This document shows, one piece after another, positions 7,378 through 16,174 of a stretch of DNA of 56,624 nt. The position numbers were made by a program, and so were the translations under genes. Positions within the stretch are counted from its first letter, which is position 1. The number at the start of each line of letters is the position of its first letter. Under the pieces are notes generated by a model. That model had not been told where the DNA came from and ran no database searches. It was given only the letters and a program-made list of their open reading frames with translations. Origin of the DNA: Candidatus Atribacteria bacterium (lineage in GTDB: Bacteria > Atribacterota > Atribacteria > Atribacterales > JASGLU01); NCBI GenBank assembly GCA_030156825.1, contig JASGLU010000003.1:1-56624 (forward strand). Reading direction: 5' to 3'.

Positions 7378-9045
7378 ATGTCGTTTGAGTTACAATACGA
7401 AGAAGGAACACAGCGTCCTTCGCGATTCAGCCTTAGAAAATTTTTGCAAGATCCTGCTTTTTTTTTCGCTATTGCGGTTATTGGCATATTATTATTCTTA
7501 CTAATTGTTTACCCTCTCCTAAGCGTAGTAACTTATCCAACTTTAGAAACCTGGAGGAAGTTTCTTACACAAGCACGTTATATAAAGGTTCTTGGGAATA
7601 GCGTTCTTCTTGCAATTTTAACAACCTTTAGTTCAACACTTGTTGGATTTTGTTTCGCCTATGCCTTAACTAGAGAAGATTTTCCTTTCAAAGGCTTTTT
7701 TAGAACAATAAGCATTCTTCCGCTAATATCTCCACCTTTTGTTACGGGATTAGCTTTAATTTTACTTTTTGGACGCCAAGGGTTAATCACTCACGCTTTA
7801 TTAGGTTTAGATGTTTCTGTTTATGGTCTATTTGGATTATGGTTTGCTCAAACCATAGCATACTACCCGGTCGCAGCCTTAACGCTTTCGGGAGTGTTAA
7901 AAAGCATAAACCCAACTTTGGAATATGCGGCAAGAGACTTAGGACAAAGTGAATGGGGAATATTTAAAACCATTACCCTGCCATTAATTACTCCCGGAAT
8001 AGCCAGCGCAGCTCTCTTGGTATCCATGTACGCCTTGAGTGATTTTGGTAACCCAATGGTTATCGGAGGGCCTTTCAGGGTTTTGGCAACAGAAGCTTAT
8101 ATGCAGGTTACCGGAATGTATAATCTACCAATGGCTGCTGTAGTCAGCTTTTTTCTTTTAATTCCTAGCCTGTGTGTTTTTCTTCTACAAAGATACTGGG
8201 TCGGTCGCAAACAATATGAAACAGTGACTGGCAAAGGAGGCACACTCGAACCTCCCCCTACTCCAGCGATTGTAAAATATAGCTTATTAATTATTCTTCT
8301 TATTGTATCATTGTTAACTCTTGCAATTTTCGCAGTGGTTGTTTACGGAGCTTTCACCAAGACATGGGGAGTTGATTGGAGTTTTACACTTGCCAATTTT
8401 AGTTATACATTACTATCAAAAACAAGAGATATTTGGAACTCACTTTCTTTCGCGCTTTTAGCCGCGTTAGGAACCGCACTATTCGCCACTTTTGCCTCTT
8501 ACATAATTTATCGTAAGAGATTTTTTGGTAGAAAAGTGCTTGATTTAATTGCCGTATTACCAGGCGCTCTACCTGGCACTATGGTTGGTATTGCCTACAT
8601 ATTGGCCTTTAATCAGAAACCTTTATTATTAACAGGCACGGCAACAATAGTAATTCTGAGCATGATTGTAAGAAATATACCATTTGGCTATAGAAACAGT
8701 TTGTCGGTATTACATCAAATAGATGAGTCAATAGAAGAAAGTGCAGCAGACTTAGGAGCAAATACTCTACGGACGTTTAAAGATATCATGCTTCCCTTAC
8801 TTAAATCAGCTTTTTCAACAACTATAGTTTATGTATTTATTAAATCGGTAAACACTGTTTCTGCAGCAATATTTCTGGTTTCACCAAAAACAAACATTGC
8901 TACAACTTCGATCTTAGGATTATCAGAACATGGCTATTGGGGACAAGCAGCAGCAATGGCAACAATTCTTATCGGAATAACACTTCTAACAACGTTAGTA
9001 TTTGAAGCAATCGGTGGAAAAGAAAAGAAATTATTCGATTTTTAA
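7378..9045 (+). CDS. ABC importer permease, two fused transmembrane domains (FbpB/AfuB type)
   Basis: A 555-aa inner-membrane protein made of two homologous permease halves. Each half carries an EAA loop that contacts the ATPase: first EYAARDLGQSEWGIFKTITLPLITPGI, around residues 180-206, then EESAADLGANTLRTFKDIMLPLL, around 457-479. About 12 hydrophobic segments are visible. The fused architecture is typical of iron(III), thiamine, spermidine-like and AfuB sugar-phosphate importers. It follows the binding-protein gene and precedes the ATPase by 17 nt, so the three form one complete importer. An ATG at 7378 after AACGGAGGCGAACATA fixes the start. Confidence 0.85.
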   Translation: MSFELQYEEGTQRPSRFSLRKFLQDPAFFFAIAVIGILLFLLIVYPLLSVVTYPTLETWRKFLTQARYIKVLGNSVLLAILTTFSSTLVGFCFAYALTREDFPFKGFFRTISILPLISPPFVTGLALILLFGRQGLITHALLGLDVSVYGLFGLWFAQTIAYYPVAALTLSGVLKSINPTLEYAARDLGQSEWGIFKTITLPLITPGIASAALLVSMYALSDFGNPMVIGGPFRVLATEAYMQVTGMYNLPMAAVVSFFLLIPSLCVFLLQRYWVGRKQYETVTGKGGTLEPPPTPAIVKYSLLIILLIVSLLTLAIFAVVVYGAFTKTWGVDWSFTLANFSYTLLSKTRDIWNSLSFALLAALGTALFATFASYIIYRKRFFGRKVLDLIAVLPGALPGTMVGIAYILAFNQKPLLLTGTATIVILSMIVRNIPFGYRNSLSVLHQIDESIEESAADLGANTLRTFKDIMLPLLKSAFSTTIVYVFIKSVNTVSAAIFLVSPKTNIATTSILGLSEHGYWGQAAAMATILIGITLLTTLVFEAIGGKEKKLFDF

Positions 9046-9062
9046 GGGAGGATTGAAACCAT

Positions 9063-10196
9063 ATGAACATTATTAGTAAAGAATTAAAGGAAGAAAATAT
9101 CAAGACCAAGAATATTGATGATGGAAATGATAAAGTTCATGTTGAATTGGTTGGTCTAAGCAAAAAATATGGAGAACATTATGCGGTAAAAAACCTAAAT
9201 CTCAAAATTAAAAAGGGAAGTTTTACATGTCTTTTAGGGCCTTCTGGTTGTGGAAAAACCACTACCCTGAGAATGATTTCTGGTTTTGTAAATCCTACCG
9301 AGGGAGACGTTATTATTTCTGGCGTTTCTCAAAAAGATATCCCACCTCACAAGAGAAGTACTTCAATGGTGTTTCAGGAGTATGCACTTTTCCCTCATAT
9401 GACAGTTAGGGACAATATATCTTACGGGCTCAAGCTAAAAAGAATATCTGAAATGGAGCTGAAAAAAAGGGTAGATTACATATTGGAATTTATGAATCTT
9501 ACTTCTATGGCAGATAGATTCCCTAAATTTTTATCCGGAGGTCAACAGCAGCGGGTCGCACTCGCTCGTTCTTTAGTTATGGAACCAGAGGTTCTTTTAA
9601 TGGATGAACCCTTATCAAATCTAGATGCGAAATTGAGGGTAAAACTCCGTTCTGAGTTGAAAGAAATACAACAAAGATTGGGCATAACCACTATTTATGT
9701 AACCCACGACCAGGAAGAAGCTTTATCAATTTCTGACTATATAGCTATCTTAGATGAAGGTATCCTGCAACAATTTGATTCACCATGGGAGCTTTACTTT
9801 AACCCTAAAAACAAGTTTGTAGCTGATTTTGTTGGTTTAAACAATTTCATTCCCGTTAAGGTTGAAAAAGTTGAAAAAAATTATATAGCTGTAAAAGTAG
9901 CCGATAAAACCTTAAAGGTAGAAAATAGATATTTAGTGTCAAACATAAAAGAAAATATGATTTTAAGTATTAGACCGGAAAGTATAAAACTTAACCCTCC
10001 GGAAGAAACAGACAACCTAATCAAGGGAAGGGTAAAAGTACATAACTTTTTAGGTTCTGTTGTAAGATACTGGGTAGACATCGGAGCTGGAAGTCAAGAT
10101 ATAATTGTTGATGACCATGATCCTTATAGGAAATCAATATTATCGGGGGAGGTAAATCTTAAATTTGAATCTTTCGGAATCAAGCTTTTTGATTAA
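9063..10196 (+). CDS. ABC importer ATPase (FbpC/AfuC/PotA type)
   Basis: A 377-aa cytoplasmic ATPase powering the importer encoded just upstream. All catalytic motifs are intact: Walker A GPSGCGKTT, signature LSGGQQQR, Walker B VLLMDEPLSNLD and H-loop THDQEEAL. The region beyond residue 250 has the TOBE/OB-fold regulatory domain common to CUT1 and iron-type ATPases (ILSIRPESIKL). The segment before the ABC domain (first 25 residues) is longer than usual and charged. The start at 9063 follows GGGAGGATTGAAACC. Substrate follows the importer as a whole. Confidence 0.85.
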   Translation: MNIISKELKEENIKTKNIDDGNDKVHVELVGLSKKYGEHYAVKNLNLKIKKGSFTCLLGPSGCGKTTTLRMISGFVNPTEGDVIISGVSQKDIPPHKRSTSMVFQEYALFPHMTVRDNISYGLKLKRISEMELKKRVDYILEFMNLTSMADRFPKFLSGGQQQRVALARSLVMEPEVLLMDEPLSNLDAKLRVKLRSELKEIQQRLGITTIYVTHDQEEALSISDYIAILDEGILQQFDSPWELYFNPKNKFVADFVGLNNFIPVKVEKVEKNYIAVKVADKTLKVENRYLVSNIKENMILSIRPESIKLNPPEETDNLIKGRVKVHNFLGSVVRYWVDIGAGSQDIIVDDHDPYRKSILSGEVNLKFESFGIKLFD

Positions 10197-10201
10197 TAAA
10201 G

Positions 10202-11149
10202 ATGCTCAAATTAAATATAGGAGTTAGTGGGCAAATGAATAATGTATCGGTTTATGATATTGCCTTTATAGGCCATTATACAAAAGATATAATTATTTCC
10301 CCATCGGGGAAAAGAATTGTAGACGGTGGTGCGTTTAATTATGGTTCTCATGTTGCCATTCGCATGGGATTAAGGGTGGCTACGATCACAAGTCTTGCCC
10401 CGGGAGATTCTCGGGTTATAGACAAACTTGAGGATCTAGGGGTAGAAGTGTTTTTAATCCCTTCGAAGCGTTCAACCTGTTTAACCATAGAGTATCCAAC
10501 AAATAACGTTGATGAGCGAATTTTGTTAATCACAAGCTTTGCTGAGCCATTTTCTCCTTCAGATGTAAAAGATATTTCAGCAAAGGCCTTTGTTATTGGA
10601 ACTTCTGTTCGTGACGAAGTTTCACCAAAGGTTATAGAGGAAATCCGAAAAAAAGATACATTTATCTCAGCAGATGTGCAGGGTTTTATGCGGGTAAACC
10701 GTGGCGGCAGGTTAGTTTATGAAAAGTGGCCTGAAAAGGAATATATATTGGCACATATTGATGTGCTTAAAGCAGATGCCATTGAAGCTGAAGCACTTAC
10801 GGGAGAAAAAGATATAAAAATTGCTGCAAAAAAATTATCTGCACTAGGCCCCGATGAAATTTTGATTACTCATAAAAATGGAGTTTTACTATATGTTAAC
10901 AACAACTATTACGAAGCTAAATTTTATCCGGAAAAATTGGTTGGTAGAAGCGGACGGGGAGATACTTGTATCGCAGCTTATATGGCACAAAGATTAACGG
11001 TATCTCCACCCGAGGCTCTTCTTTGGGCTGCAGCAGTAACAAGTTTGAAGATGGAAAACGAAGGACCTTTCCAAAAGAGTTTATCAGAAGTAGAAGAATT
11101 GCTTAAAAATAAATATTATCCAACGGATCGGCTTAAAGAAGAAACGTGA
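10202..11149 (+). CDS. PfkB-family kinase, myo-inositol kinase type (paralogue 2)
   Basis: A 315-aa ribokinase-fold kinase, clearly related to the kinase at 3651-4559. Both have YDI(A/F) plus FIGH near the start, an ADVQG or VDAQG core motif, and GR(S/T)GRGDTC near the end with catalytic Asp. KADAIEAEALTG and AAVTSLKMENEGPF resemble TM0415 and archaeal myo-inositol kinases. The start at 10202 has no clear ribosome-binding site. The ATG at 10235 has AGGAG 13 nt upstream and would begin nearer to the conserved fold, so the true start may be there. It lies 5 nt after the importer ATPase and overlaps the upstream extension of iolI, so it belongs to the importer operon. Likely role: phosphorylate imported inositol or a related polyol. 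Confidence 0.7.
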   Translation: MLKLNIGVSGQMNNVSVYDIAFIGHYTKDIIISPSGKRIVDGGAFNYGSHVAIRMGLRVATITSLAPGDSRVIDKLEDLGVEVFLIPSKRSTCLTIEYPTNNVDERILLITSFAEPFSPSDVKDISAKAFVIGTSVRDEVSPKVIEEIRKKDTFISADVQGFMRVNRGGRLVYEKWPEKEYILAHIDVLKADAIEAEALTGEKDIKIAAKKLSALGPDEILITHKNGVLLYVNNNYYEAKFYPEKLVGRSGRGDTCIAAYMAQRLTVSPPEALLWAAAVTSLKMENEGPFQKSLSEVEELLKNKYYPTDRLKEET

Positions 11150-11184
11150 CTTTGATAGTTATAAATGGGAAAGGAGAAGCTACT

Positions 11185-12003
11185 ATGAAACTGGGGTTTA
11201 ATGGAGCTACTACTATGAAAGCCAGCTTACTGGAAGACGCTATAGCTAGCAGTAAAGCCGGTTTTGATTATTTAGAATTAAGAGACAATAAACTGGAAGA
11301 TTTGCTAAAAACTATGAACCTAGAAGAAATTAATCACTCTTTTCAAGAGCTCCACATCCAACCAATAGCTATGAATTCTCTGGAAAGAGCAACTCTGCAA
11401 GATGCTACTGGTTTTAAAGAGATAATAAAAAGGGCTGATGTCCTCTGCCGGTACTCTTCTGCCCTTCGCTGCCCCATATTAATTGCCGTACCAAGTTTCT
11501 TAGAAAATTTGTCGCCTACTAAAAAAGAAATTAAAGAAAATGCCCAGATGGTACTCAAAAAATTGGAAGAGCTATCTCGTCCCTACGAAGTAAAAATTGC
11601 TTTTGAGTTCTTGGGATTTGCCGACGCCTCAGTAAATACTCTCTCCTTCTGTAATGAAATAGTAGAAGAACTGAATAACGACCGGATAGGAATGATAATA
11701 GATACCTTCCATTTTTACTTAAGCGATGAGCCGCTATCAGTAATAGAAGAGGTGAATCCTGAAAAAATCTTTTTAGTACATATTACCGATGCCGAAGATT
11801 TACCTAAAGCTCAGCTAAAAGATGCTAATCGAGAGGTGCCAGGAAATGGGGTAATACCTCTTAAAGATATCACCCAAAAATTAAAGGACATAGGGTATAA
11901 AGGAGCGTATTCCATCGAGCTTTTTAATCCCATTTATTGGGACTGGGAACCGGAGCGAGTAACCAAGCTCTGTTATCAGAGAATGAAAGAATTGCTGGAC
12001 TAA
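11185..12003 (+). CDS. iolI: 2-keto-myo-inositol isomerase (IolI-like)
   Basis: A 272-aa xylose-isomerase-like TIM barrel with strong resemblance to Bacillus subtilis IolI (2-keto-myo-inositol isomerase). Shared features are the N-terminal MKLGFNGATT, PYEVKIAFEFLGF, RIGMIIDTFHF, FLVHITDAEDLP and YSIELFNP. Metal ligands are E141, D173, H199 and E245. The ATG at 11185 has GGAAAGGAGAAG upstream. The longer frame from 11146 overlaps the kinase and lacks a ribosome-binding site. Last gene of the iolM-importer-kinase unit, followed by a terminator hairpin. IolI would interconvert 2-keto- and 1-keto-inositol, broadening the set of inositol isomers that can enter the pathway. A related epimerase activity is possible. 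Confidence 0.8.
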   Translation: MKLGFNGATTMKASLLEDAIASSKAGFDYLELRDNKLEDLLKTMNLEEINHSFQELHIQPIAMNSLERATLQDATGFKEIIKRADVLCRYSSALRCPILIAVPSFLENLSPTKKEIKENAQMVLKKLEELSRPYEVKIAFEFLGFADASVNTLSFCNEIVEELNNDRIGMIIDTFHFYLSDEPLSVIEEVNPEKIFLVHITDAEDLPKAQLKDANREVPGNGVIPLKDITQKLKDIGYKGAYSIELFNPIYWDWEPERVTKLCYQRMKELLD

Positions 12004-12048
12004 TTAATTAGCCGCTCCTGGTTAAAACTAATAAATACCAGATTCACC

Positions 12049-12080
12049 CCATGTGGCCGAAGTTTTACTCGGCCACATGG
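12049..12080 (+). terminator. Hairpin terminator after iolI
   Basis: CCATGTGGCCGA (12049-12060) pairs perfectly with TCGGCCACATGG (12069-12080) around an 8-nt loop, 46 nt after the iolI stop. A second small hairpin followed by a T-run (near 12100-12110) lies just beyond. Confidence 0.65.
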
Positions 12081-12182
12081 ATGGGCTTGTAATGCCGAAA
12101 ACGGTTTTTTCCCAGGTCCGGGGCATTCGTTACTCAAAATCAAATTTCTTGACTTAGCTCCCCTTGGAAATTACGTCCCCAA

Positions 12183-12229
12183 AACAGGGAGGCAGGGACT
12201 ATAGCTATCTTTTTCTCTACCTCCCTGTT
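12183..12229 (-). terminator. Hairpin terminator after iolN
   Basis: AACAGGGAGG (12183-12192) pairs with CCTCCCTGTT (12220-12229). On the minus strand the stem is followed by a TTTT run. It lies 70 nt past the iolN stop. The 12004-12298 gap holds only this and the iolI terminator. Confidence 0.55.
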
Positions 12230-12298
12230 AAAAAACAGGTAAACCAAGTTAGTTTGACTTTATGACGACTCCAAATTCAAACTGCCCTAATGGCTACC

Positions 12299-13429
12299 CT
12301 ACAAGCTATTTATCTGCCCGATATAAGGCAGCTCGTAAACTGATTTCCAGCCTTCACTCATTGGTTCTCTTAAAAAAGGTTCCATTTCCTTGGGATCGCG
12401 CAAGGTAATTTTCTCTACTGGTGGTAATTTACCAGCCGGATAGGCTTCCAAAATTTCGTCATGTACTAAAGTTAAGTATTTTAAAATAGCGGCAACCGGA
12501 CGCTTACCTTTTTGCGCGGTGGCTCGAGTAGGATGTCCCACTACTCCTTCCGGAACCGCTGCTCGTTCAATTGCAGCGTGACCCTCTCCCTGCTGCCACA
12601 TCTGTGGACGGCGGTAAGGATCAACCGAGGTATCAAAGTGGCCTCCAGGCAGCAAAGGTTCGCCTTCAGCGTCAACCGCGTACTTCATATTCAGCATCTC
12701 CGGGAATAAGAGAAGAGAAACCGACGCTTCTGACTCATCAGCGTGGACAAAATCGGTAGTCAGGCTATCTTCCCGGTCAATGGGAGTAAAGAATTCCCTT
12801 ACCGCCCGATGCCAGTCAAGCACCCTTATAATTGCCGGCAATTGATAACGTTTGAAAAACTCTTGCAGACCCGATTCCAACATCCACAGTTGCCCATGGT
12901 TATTAATCCAAATTTGCTTTCGGAAACCATCATTCCAAAGACCCAACATAACGTTGATTACCGTTTCTCGAACCACGTCTTCAGGCATAATAATAGTCCC
13001 GGCCATTCCAAAGTGATGATAGGGATGCCCGCCGTAGTTGAGAGGAGGTAAAGCCAAGTTGACCGGCGCTCCCCTTTTTGCAGTATAGCGCCGAACTCCT
13101 TCGCAAATCTGGGTTACCATAAAGGTGTCTAAACCACTGTTGGCATAATCACCATGGCATTCAGTACAGCCAACTGGAACAAAAACAATATCGTTTTTCC
13201 GGCGATTTTCAATAACATGCCGACGGGGGGTATTCTGGATATAGCTACCCGCTTTCCCCAGCTCCGAAGGTGAAGGAATCTCATATTCCTGGAGAATCTC
13301 TTCAATCTTGCTCATCGGAGCATCAAATATTTCCTTTTTTAACCGGCCTACTTGGGTGTTCTCAAATACTATTTGAGGATAATCTGTAGTAAGCCAACGG
13401 TCATCTTTTTTATTAACCATCTTATTCAT
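12299..13429 (-). CDS. iolN: Diketo-inositol hydrolase, creatininase family (IolN)
   Basis: A 376-aa creatininase-superfamily amidohydrolase-like protein. In the Thermotoga pathway IolN (TM0413) hydrolyses the ring of 3-dehydro-scyllo-inosose to 5-dehydro-L-gluconate. Metal-site motifs of the family are visible: E90-C-H92-G and D101 in VPVGCTECHGDYANSGLD, then NNHGQ and HADESEAS further on. The chain is longer than stand-alone creatininases (about 250 aa), with an extra N-terminal 70 residues and a C-terminal tail. The ATG at 13429 directly abuts GAGGAG. The ATG nine bases later (13420) has better spacing and may be the true start. It lies 33 nt downstream of iolG in one operon. The call rests on family plus neighbours iolG, iolM and iolO. 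Confidence 0.8.
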   Translation of the reverse strand: MNKMVNKKDDRWLTTDYPQIVFENTQVGRLKKEIFDAPMSKIEEILQEYEIPSPSELGKAGSYIQNTPRRHVIENRRKNDIVFVPVGCTECHGDYANSGLDTFMVTQICEGVRRYTAKRGAPVNLALPPLNYGGHPYHHFGMAGTIIMPEDVVRETVINVMLGLWNDGFRKQIWINNHGQLWMLESGLQEFFKRYQLPAIIRVLDWHRAVREFFTPIDREDSLTTDFVHADESEASVSLLLFPEMLNMKYAVDAEGEPLLPGGHFDTSVDPYRRPQMWQQGEGHAAIERAAVPEGVVGHPTRATAQKGKRPVAAILKYLTLVHDEILEAYPAGKLPPVEKITLRDPKEMEPFLREPMSEGWKSVYELPYIGQINSL

Positions 13430-13462
13430 CTCCTCATATTTAATATTTTGTCTTATTTCAAA

Positions 13463-14485
13463 TCAATTTATTTGTAATTTTACAAAACTTCCTTTACTCA
13501 GTGACTCTTTGGCCGCATACCCCATCTCAACCGCAATTTTACCGTCTCGTCCCCCTACTGAGGGTTTCCGATTCTCCAAGATACAATTGATAAATTCTTC
13601 CATTTCCGCTAAATATGCTTCTTTGTACCTTTCAACGAAGAAAAAGAGGGGTTTATCGGTTTTAATATCTTCCGCACCTTTAACGGTTACTTCGGTTTGC
13701 CTCGGATTGCCTACCATTACACAACCCTCCGAGCCAAAAACTTCTATCCGCTGGTCATAGCCATACACTGCCTTTCGGCTATTGTCGATCGTCCCCCAAG
13801 CACCTTCTTCGTATTTTAAAGTGACTATTGCTGTGTCAATATCTCCTGCTTCTCCAATTGTCGGGTCCACCAAACAACTGCCCACCGCCATCAGCTCCAC
13901 CACTTCTTGATCTAACAGATAGCGAGCCATATCAAAATCATGGATGGTCATATCTAAAAATATTCCCCCGGAAACTTTAACATAACCGATAGGAGGCGGT
14001 TCCGGGTCTCGACTGGTTATACGCACCAAATGAGGTGTGCCAATTGTCCCCTTCCTAACCAGATCCTTCGCTTTTTTAAAGCTGGGGTCAAACCGACGAT
14101 TGAACCCTACCTGTAATTTTACCCCGGCTTTTTCAACCGCAGCCAAAGCTTGGTAAATTTTATCAAGCTCTAAAGCAATGGGTTTTTCACAAAAGATATG
14201 TTTGCCACTTTGTGCGGCCTCAGAGATTATCTGGGCGTGGGTATCAGTAGAAGAACAGATTACTACCGCATCAATTTCCTCATTTTCCAGCAAGGCTCGA
14301 TAATCTTTCTCGACCACCGGAATCTCTAACTGAGAAGCCACTTCATGGGCACTTTTTTCCAAGATATCTGACACGCCTAACACTTTTGCCCCCGAAATTT
14401 GATACTTTAAATTTCGGGCATGCAGTCGCCCAATCCTGCCAGTACCAATTATACCCAGGTTAACCGTCTCCACTCTTTCAATCAC
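13463..14485 (-). CDS. iolG: myo-inositol 2-dehydrogenase, Gfo/Idh/MocA family (IolG)
   Basis: A 340-aa NAD-dependent dehydrogenase that would oxidise myo-inositol to 2-keto-myo-inositol, the first pathway step. The Rossmann motif GIIGTGRIGRLHARNL is near the N-terminus, the family EKP motif is in HIFCEKPIAL, and the catalytic Asp/His segment reads DMTIHDFDMARYL, as in bacterial IolG proteins. The GTG at 14485 is hard against AAGGGG. A GTG at 14473 would have normal spacing, so the N-terminus may be four residues shorter. First gene of the leftward iolG-iolN unit, driven from a well-formed promoter at 14633-14661 carrying the shared operator. Another inositol isomer or a related sugar is possible, but the neighbours argue for inositol. 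Confidence 0.85.
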   Translation of the reverse strand: MIERVETVNLGIIGTGRIGRLHARNLKYQISGAKVLGVSDILEKSAHEVASQLEIPVVEKDYRALLENEEIDAVVICSSTDTHAQIISEAAQSGKHIFCEKPIALELDKIYQALAAVEKAGVKLQVGFNRRFDPSFKKAKDLVRKGTIGTPHLVRITSRDPEPPPIGYVKVSGGIFLDMTIHDFDMARYLLDQEVVELMAVGSCLVDPTIGEAGDIDTAIVTLKYEEGAWGTIDNSRKAVYGYDQRIEVFGSEGCVMVGNPRQTEVTVKGAEDIKTDKPLFFFVERYKEAYLAEMEEFINCILENRKPSVGGRDGKIAVEMGYAAKESLSKGSFVKLQIN

Positions 14486-14620
14486 CCCTTTTACCTTTTT
14501 CTATCCCCTTTAGGTTTCGCTACATCTCTCAATTCAACTCCTAAGGTTAGAAAATGGAGGTGAAGATTACCCAAAGGTGATAATTCCTAACTCAACTTTT
14601 TCAAAATTAAACCTATCATC

Positions 14621-14661
14621 AAAACCGGTTTCAGAGTAAATTAGTTTTATCCTTTTGTCAA
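14621..14661 (-). promoter_or_regulatory. iolG-iolN promoter with near-perfect operator
   Basis: On the minus strand, TTGACA (14656-14661), 17 nt and TACTCT (14633-14638), with the operator at 14621-14632 (AAAACCGGTTTC on the plus strand) directly downstream. This copy contains the perfect 10-bp palindrome AAACCGGTTT and best defines the consensus. Confidence 0.75.
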
Positions 14662-14782
14662 GAGCAAATTATGAATACTATTAGAAAAATTTTAATTCAA
14701 TTCACATTATAAATCGCAGAAATTAACCCTTATCAGGTCGTTTTCTAAGATTTTTACTTTTAGAAAAAGATAATAGAGCTAC

Positions 14783-14825
14783 TTGTCAAACCTTATAAAC
14801 TATTCTATAATTAGAAAGCGGTTTC
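14783..14825 (+). promoter_or_regulatory. Promoter and operator of the CUT2 transporter
   Basis: TTGTCA (14783-14788), 17 nt and consensus TATAAT (14806-14811) are followed by GAAAGCGGTTTC at 14814-14825. It is divergent from the iolG promoter, with the two operators 193 bp apart. Confidence 0.75.
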
Positions 14826-15120
14826 AAAAAAGGGGGGCGATAGCTTCGTCAGATCACCTTAAAAACAAATTAGCAATATTGCAAAATCATATCCAATTAG
14901 AAAAGTGTTCTAACAGAACCAGCTTTCAAAGAAAAATTTTCCTCCAAAACGGGGCTTACGACTGTTCTCCTGCCATTTGAAAAGTATAAATCTTTATTTA
15001 GTCAAAGGGGGTGAGATAACAAAAAAATAAACCGTAAAGCTGCAAATAACCACGATTGGCACAAGGTGAAAAGAGTTGGAAGTGACTAATTTTCAAATTA
15101 CTTGATTGGAGGATTAAAAA
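14826..15120 (+). other. Long leader ahead of the CUT2 binding-protein gene
   Basis: About 295 nt separate the predicted promoter from the ATG at 15121. It holds no convincing gene. A strong ribosome-binding-like AAAGGGGGTGAG near 15004-15015 is followed by GTG AGA and a stop, which looks like a decayed start. I see no recognisable riboswitch fold. Confidence 0.4.
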
Positions 15121-16116
15121 ATGAAAGCTGGAAAAAAATTGCTTTTAGTTTTAACCGTAGTTTTACTATCCACTCTTCTTCTGGGAGTTGGTCTGAATGT
15201 TGCCTTAGCCCAAGAAGAAGAAAAAGTTAATATCTGGGTAGTAGTCCATGGAGGGATAGCCGATCCTTTTTGGAAACGAGTAGAAAAGGGAGTAATGGAT
15301 GCGGCCAGTAACCATCCCGACCTGGAAGTCACCTACACCGGCCCCTCGGTTTACAATTTCACCGAGTTTATGGCCGATATTGAAGCTGCTATTGCCAGCG
15401 AACCAGATGCTTTAGTGTGTACTTTAACCGAACCCGATGCGATGGATGAAGTATTACGGACCGCCATTGCCGATGGATTGCCAGTAGTGGCCATCAATGC
15501 TCCTGACCTGCGAGAGCCGCCAGAAAGCCGGATACCGGTTCTAACCTATGTGGGAGAAGACTCTTATTACATAGGAGTAGCAGCCGCTGAAGAAACCTTA
15601 AAGCGGTTCACCCCTAAGCGAGCAGTATTTGCCAACCACCATCCAGGAGCCAAAAATATCGAAATGAGAAGCCGAGGGTTCATTGAAACTATGGAGAAAA
15701 ACGGTGTTCCGGCCGAATCACTCGATATTACAGCCGATGCCGTTCAGGGAGCTGAAGTTACCCTGGCTTATCTCACTGCCAATCCTGATACCGAGGTTAT
15801 TTTCAGCACCAATACTCTCCGAACGGAAGCCATTGTAACCCGACTTTTAGATGAGGGAATAGATGTAGGAAATGAAGTAAAAATTGCCTCCATGGATATT
15901 TCTGACAAAGTGCTCGAGTATATCCAGGAAGGAAAAGTGATGTTTACCCTTGACCAACAACAATACTTGCAGGGTTATTTAGGAGTGGAATTTGCTTATC
16001 TCAATGCTAAATATGGGTTCACTCCTCCTCCAGCACCAGTTTCTACCGGACCAGCGGTTATCACCGCCGAGGATATCCCCAACTTACTGGAAGGGGTAGA
16101 AAAAGGTTATCGGTAA
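15121..16116 (+). CDS. Sugar-binding protein of a CUT2 (ribose-type) ABC importer
   Basis: A 331-aa secreted binding protein of the RbsB/Peripla_BP_4 class. The signal peptide covers about residues 1-30 (ending LALAQE). The mature protein opens with NIWVVVHGGIADPFWKRVEKGV, typical of sugar-binding members. Further family segments are PDALVCTLTEPDA, NHHPGAKNIEMRSRGF and MFTLDQQQYLQGYLGVEF near the C-terminus. It is encoded first in a three-gene unit with a permease and an ATPase. The operator-bearing promoter shared with divergent iolG suggests myo-inositol, as for the inositol-binding CUT2 proteins IbpA and IatA systems. The start follows TTGGAGGATTAAAAA. Confidence 0.82.
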   Translation: MKAGKKLLLVLTVVLLSTLLLGVGLNVALAQEEEKVNIWVVVHGGIADPFWKRVEKGVMDAASNHPDLEVTYTGPSVYNFTEFMADIEAAIASEPDALVCTLTEPDAMDEVLRTAIADGLPVVAINAPDLREPPESRIPVLTYVGEDSYYIGVAAAEETLKRFTPKRAVFANHHPGAKNIEMRSRGFIETMEKNGVPAESLDITADAVQGAEVTLAYLTANPDTEVIFSTNTLRTEAIVTRLLDEGIDVGNEVKIASMDISDKVLEYIQEGKVMFTLDQQQYLQGYLGVEFAYLNAKYGFTPPPAPVSTGPAVITAEDIPNLLEGVEKGYR

Positions 16117-16124
16117 GAATCCTA

Positions 16125-16153
16125 AGTGGCGGGGTAGATAACACCCCGCCACT
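16125..16153 (+). terminator. Stem-loop between binding-protein and permease genes
   Basis: AGTGGCGGGGT (16125-16135) pairs perfectly with ACCCCGCCACT (16143-16153) around a 7-nt loop, between the binding-protein stop and the permease ribosome-binding site. It has no T-run, so RNA 3'-end protection or partial attenuation is more likely than full termination. Confidence 0.6.
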
Positions 16154-16174
16154 CTAACTTAGGAGGTAAATTCA

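Noticed and set aside
6283..10196. Plain ferric iron uptake operon
   Set aside because: The family allows it, but no siderophore, Fur-box-like site or iron gene is nearby, and the operon is flanked by inositol genes under their operator. Iron remains an alternative, not the main call.
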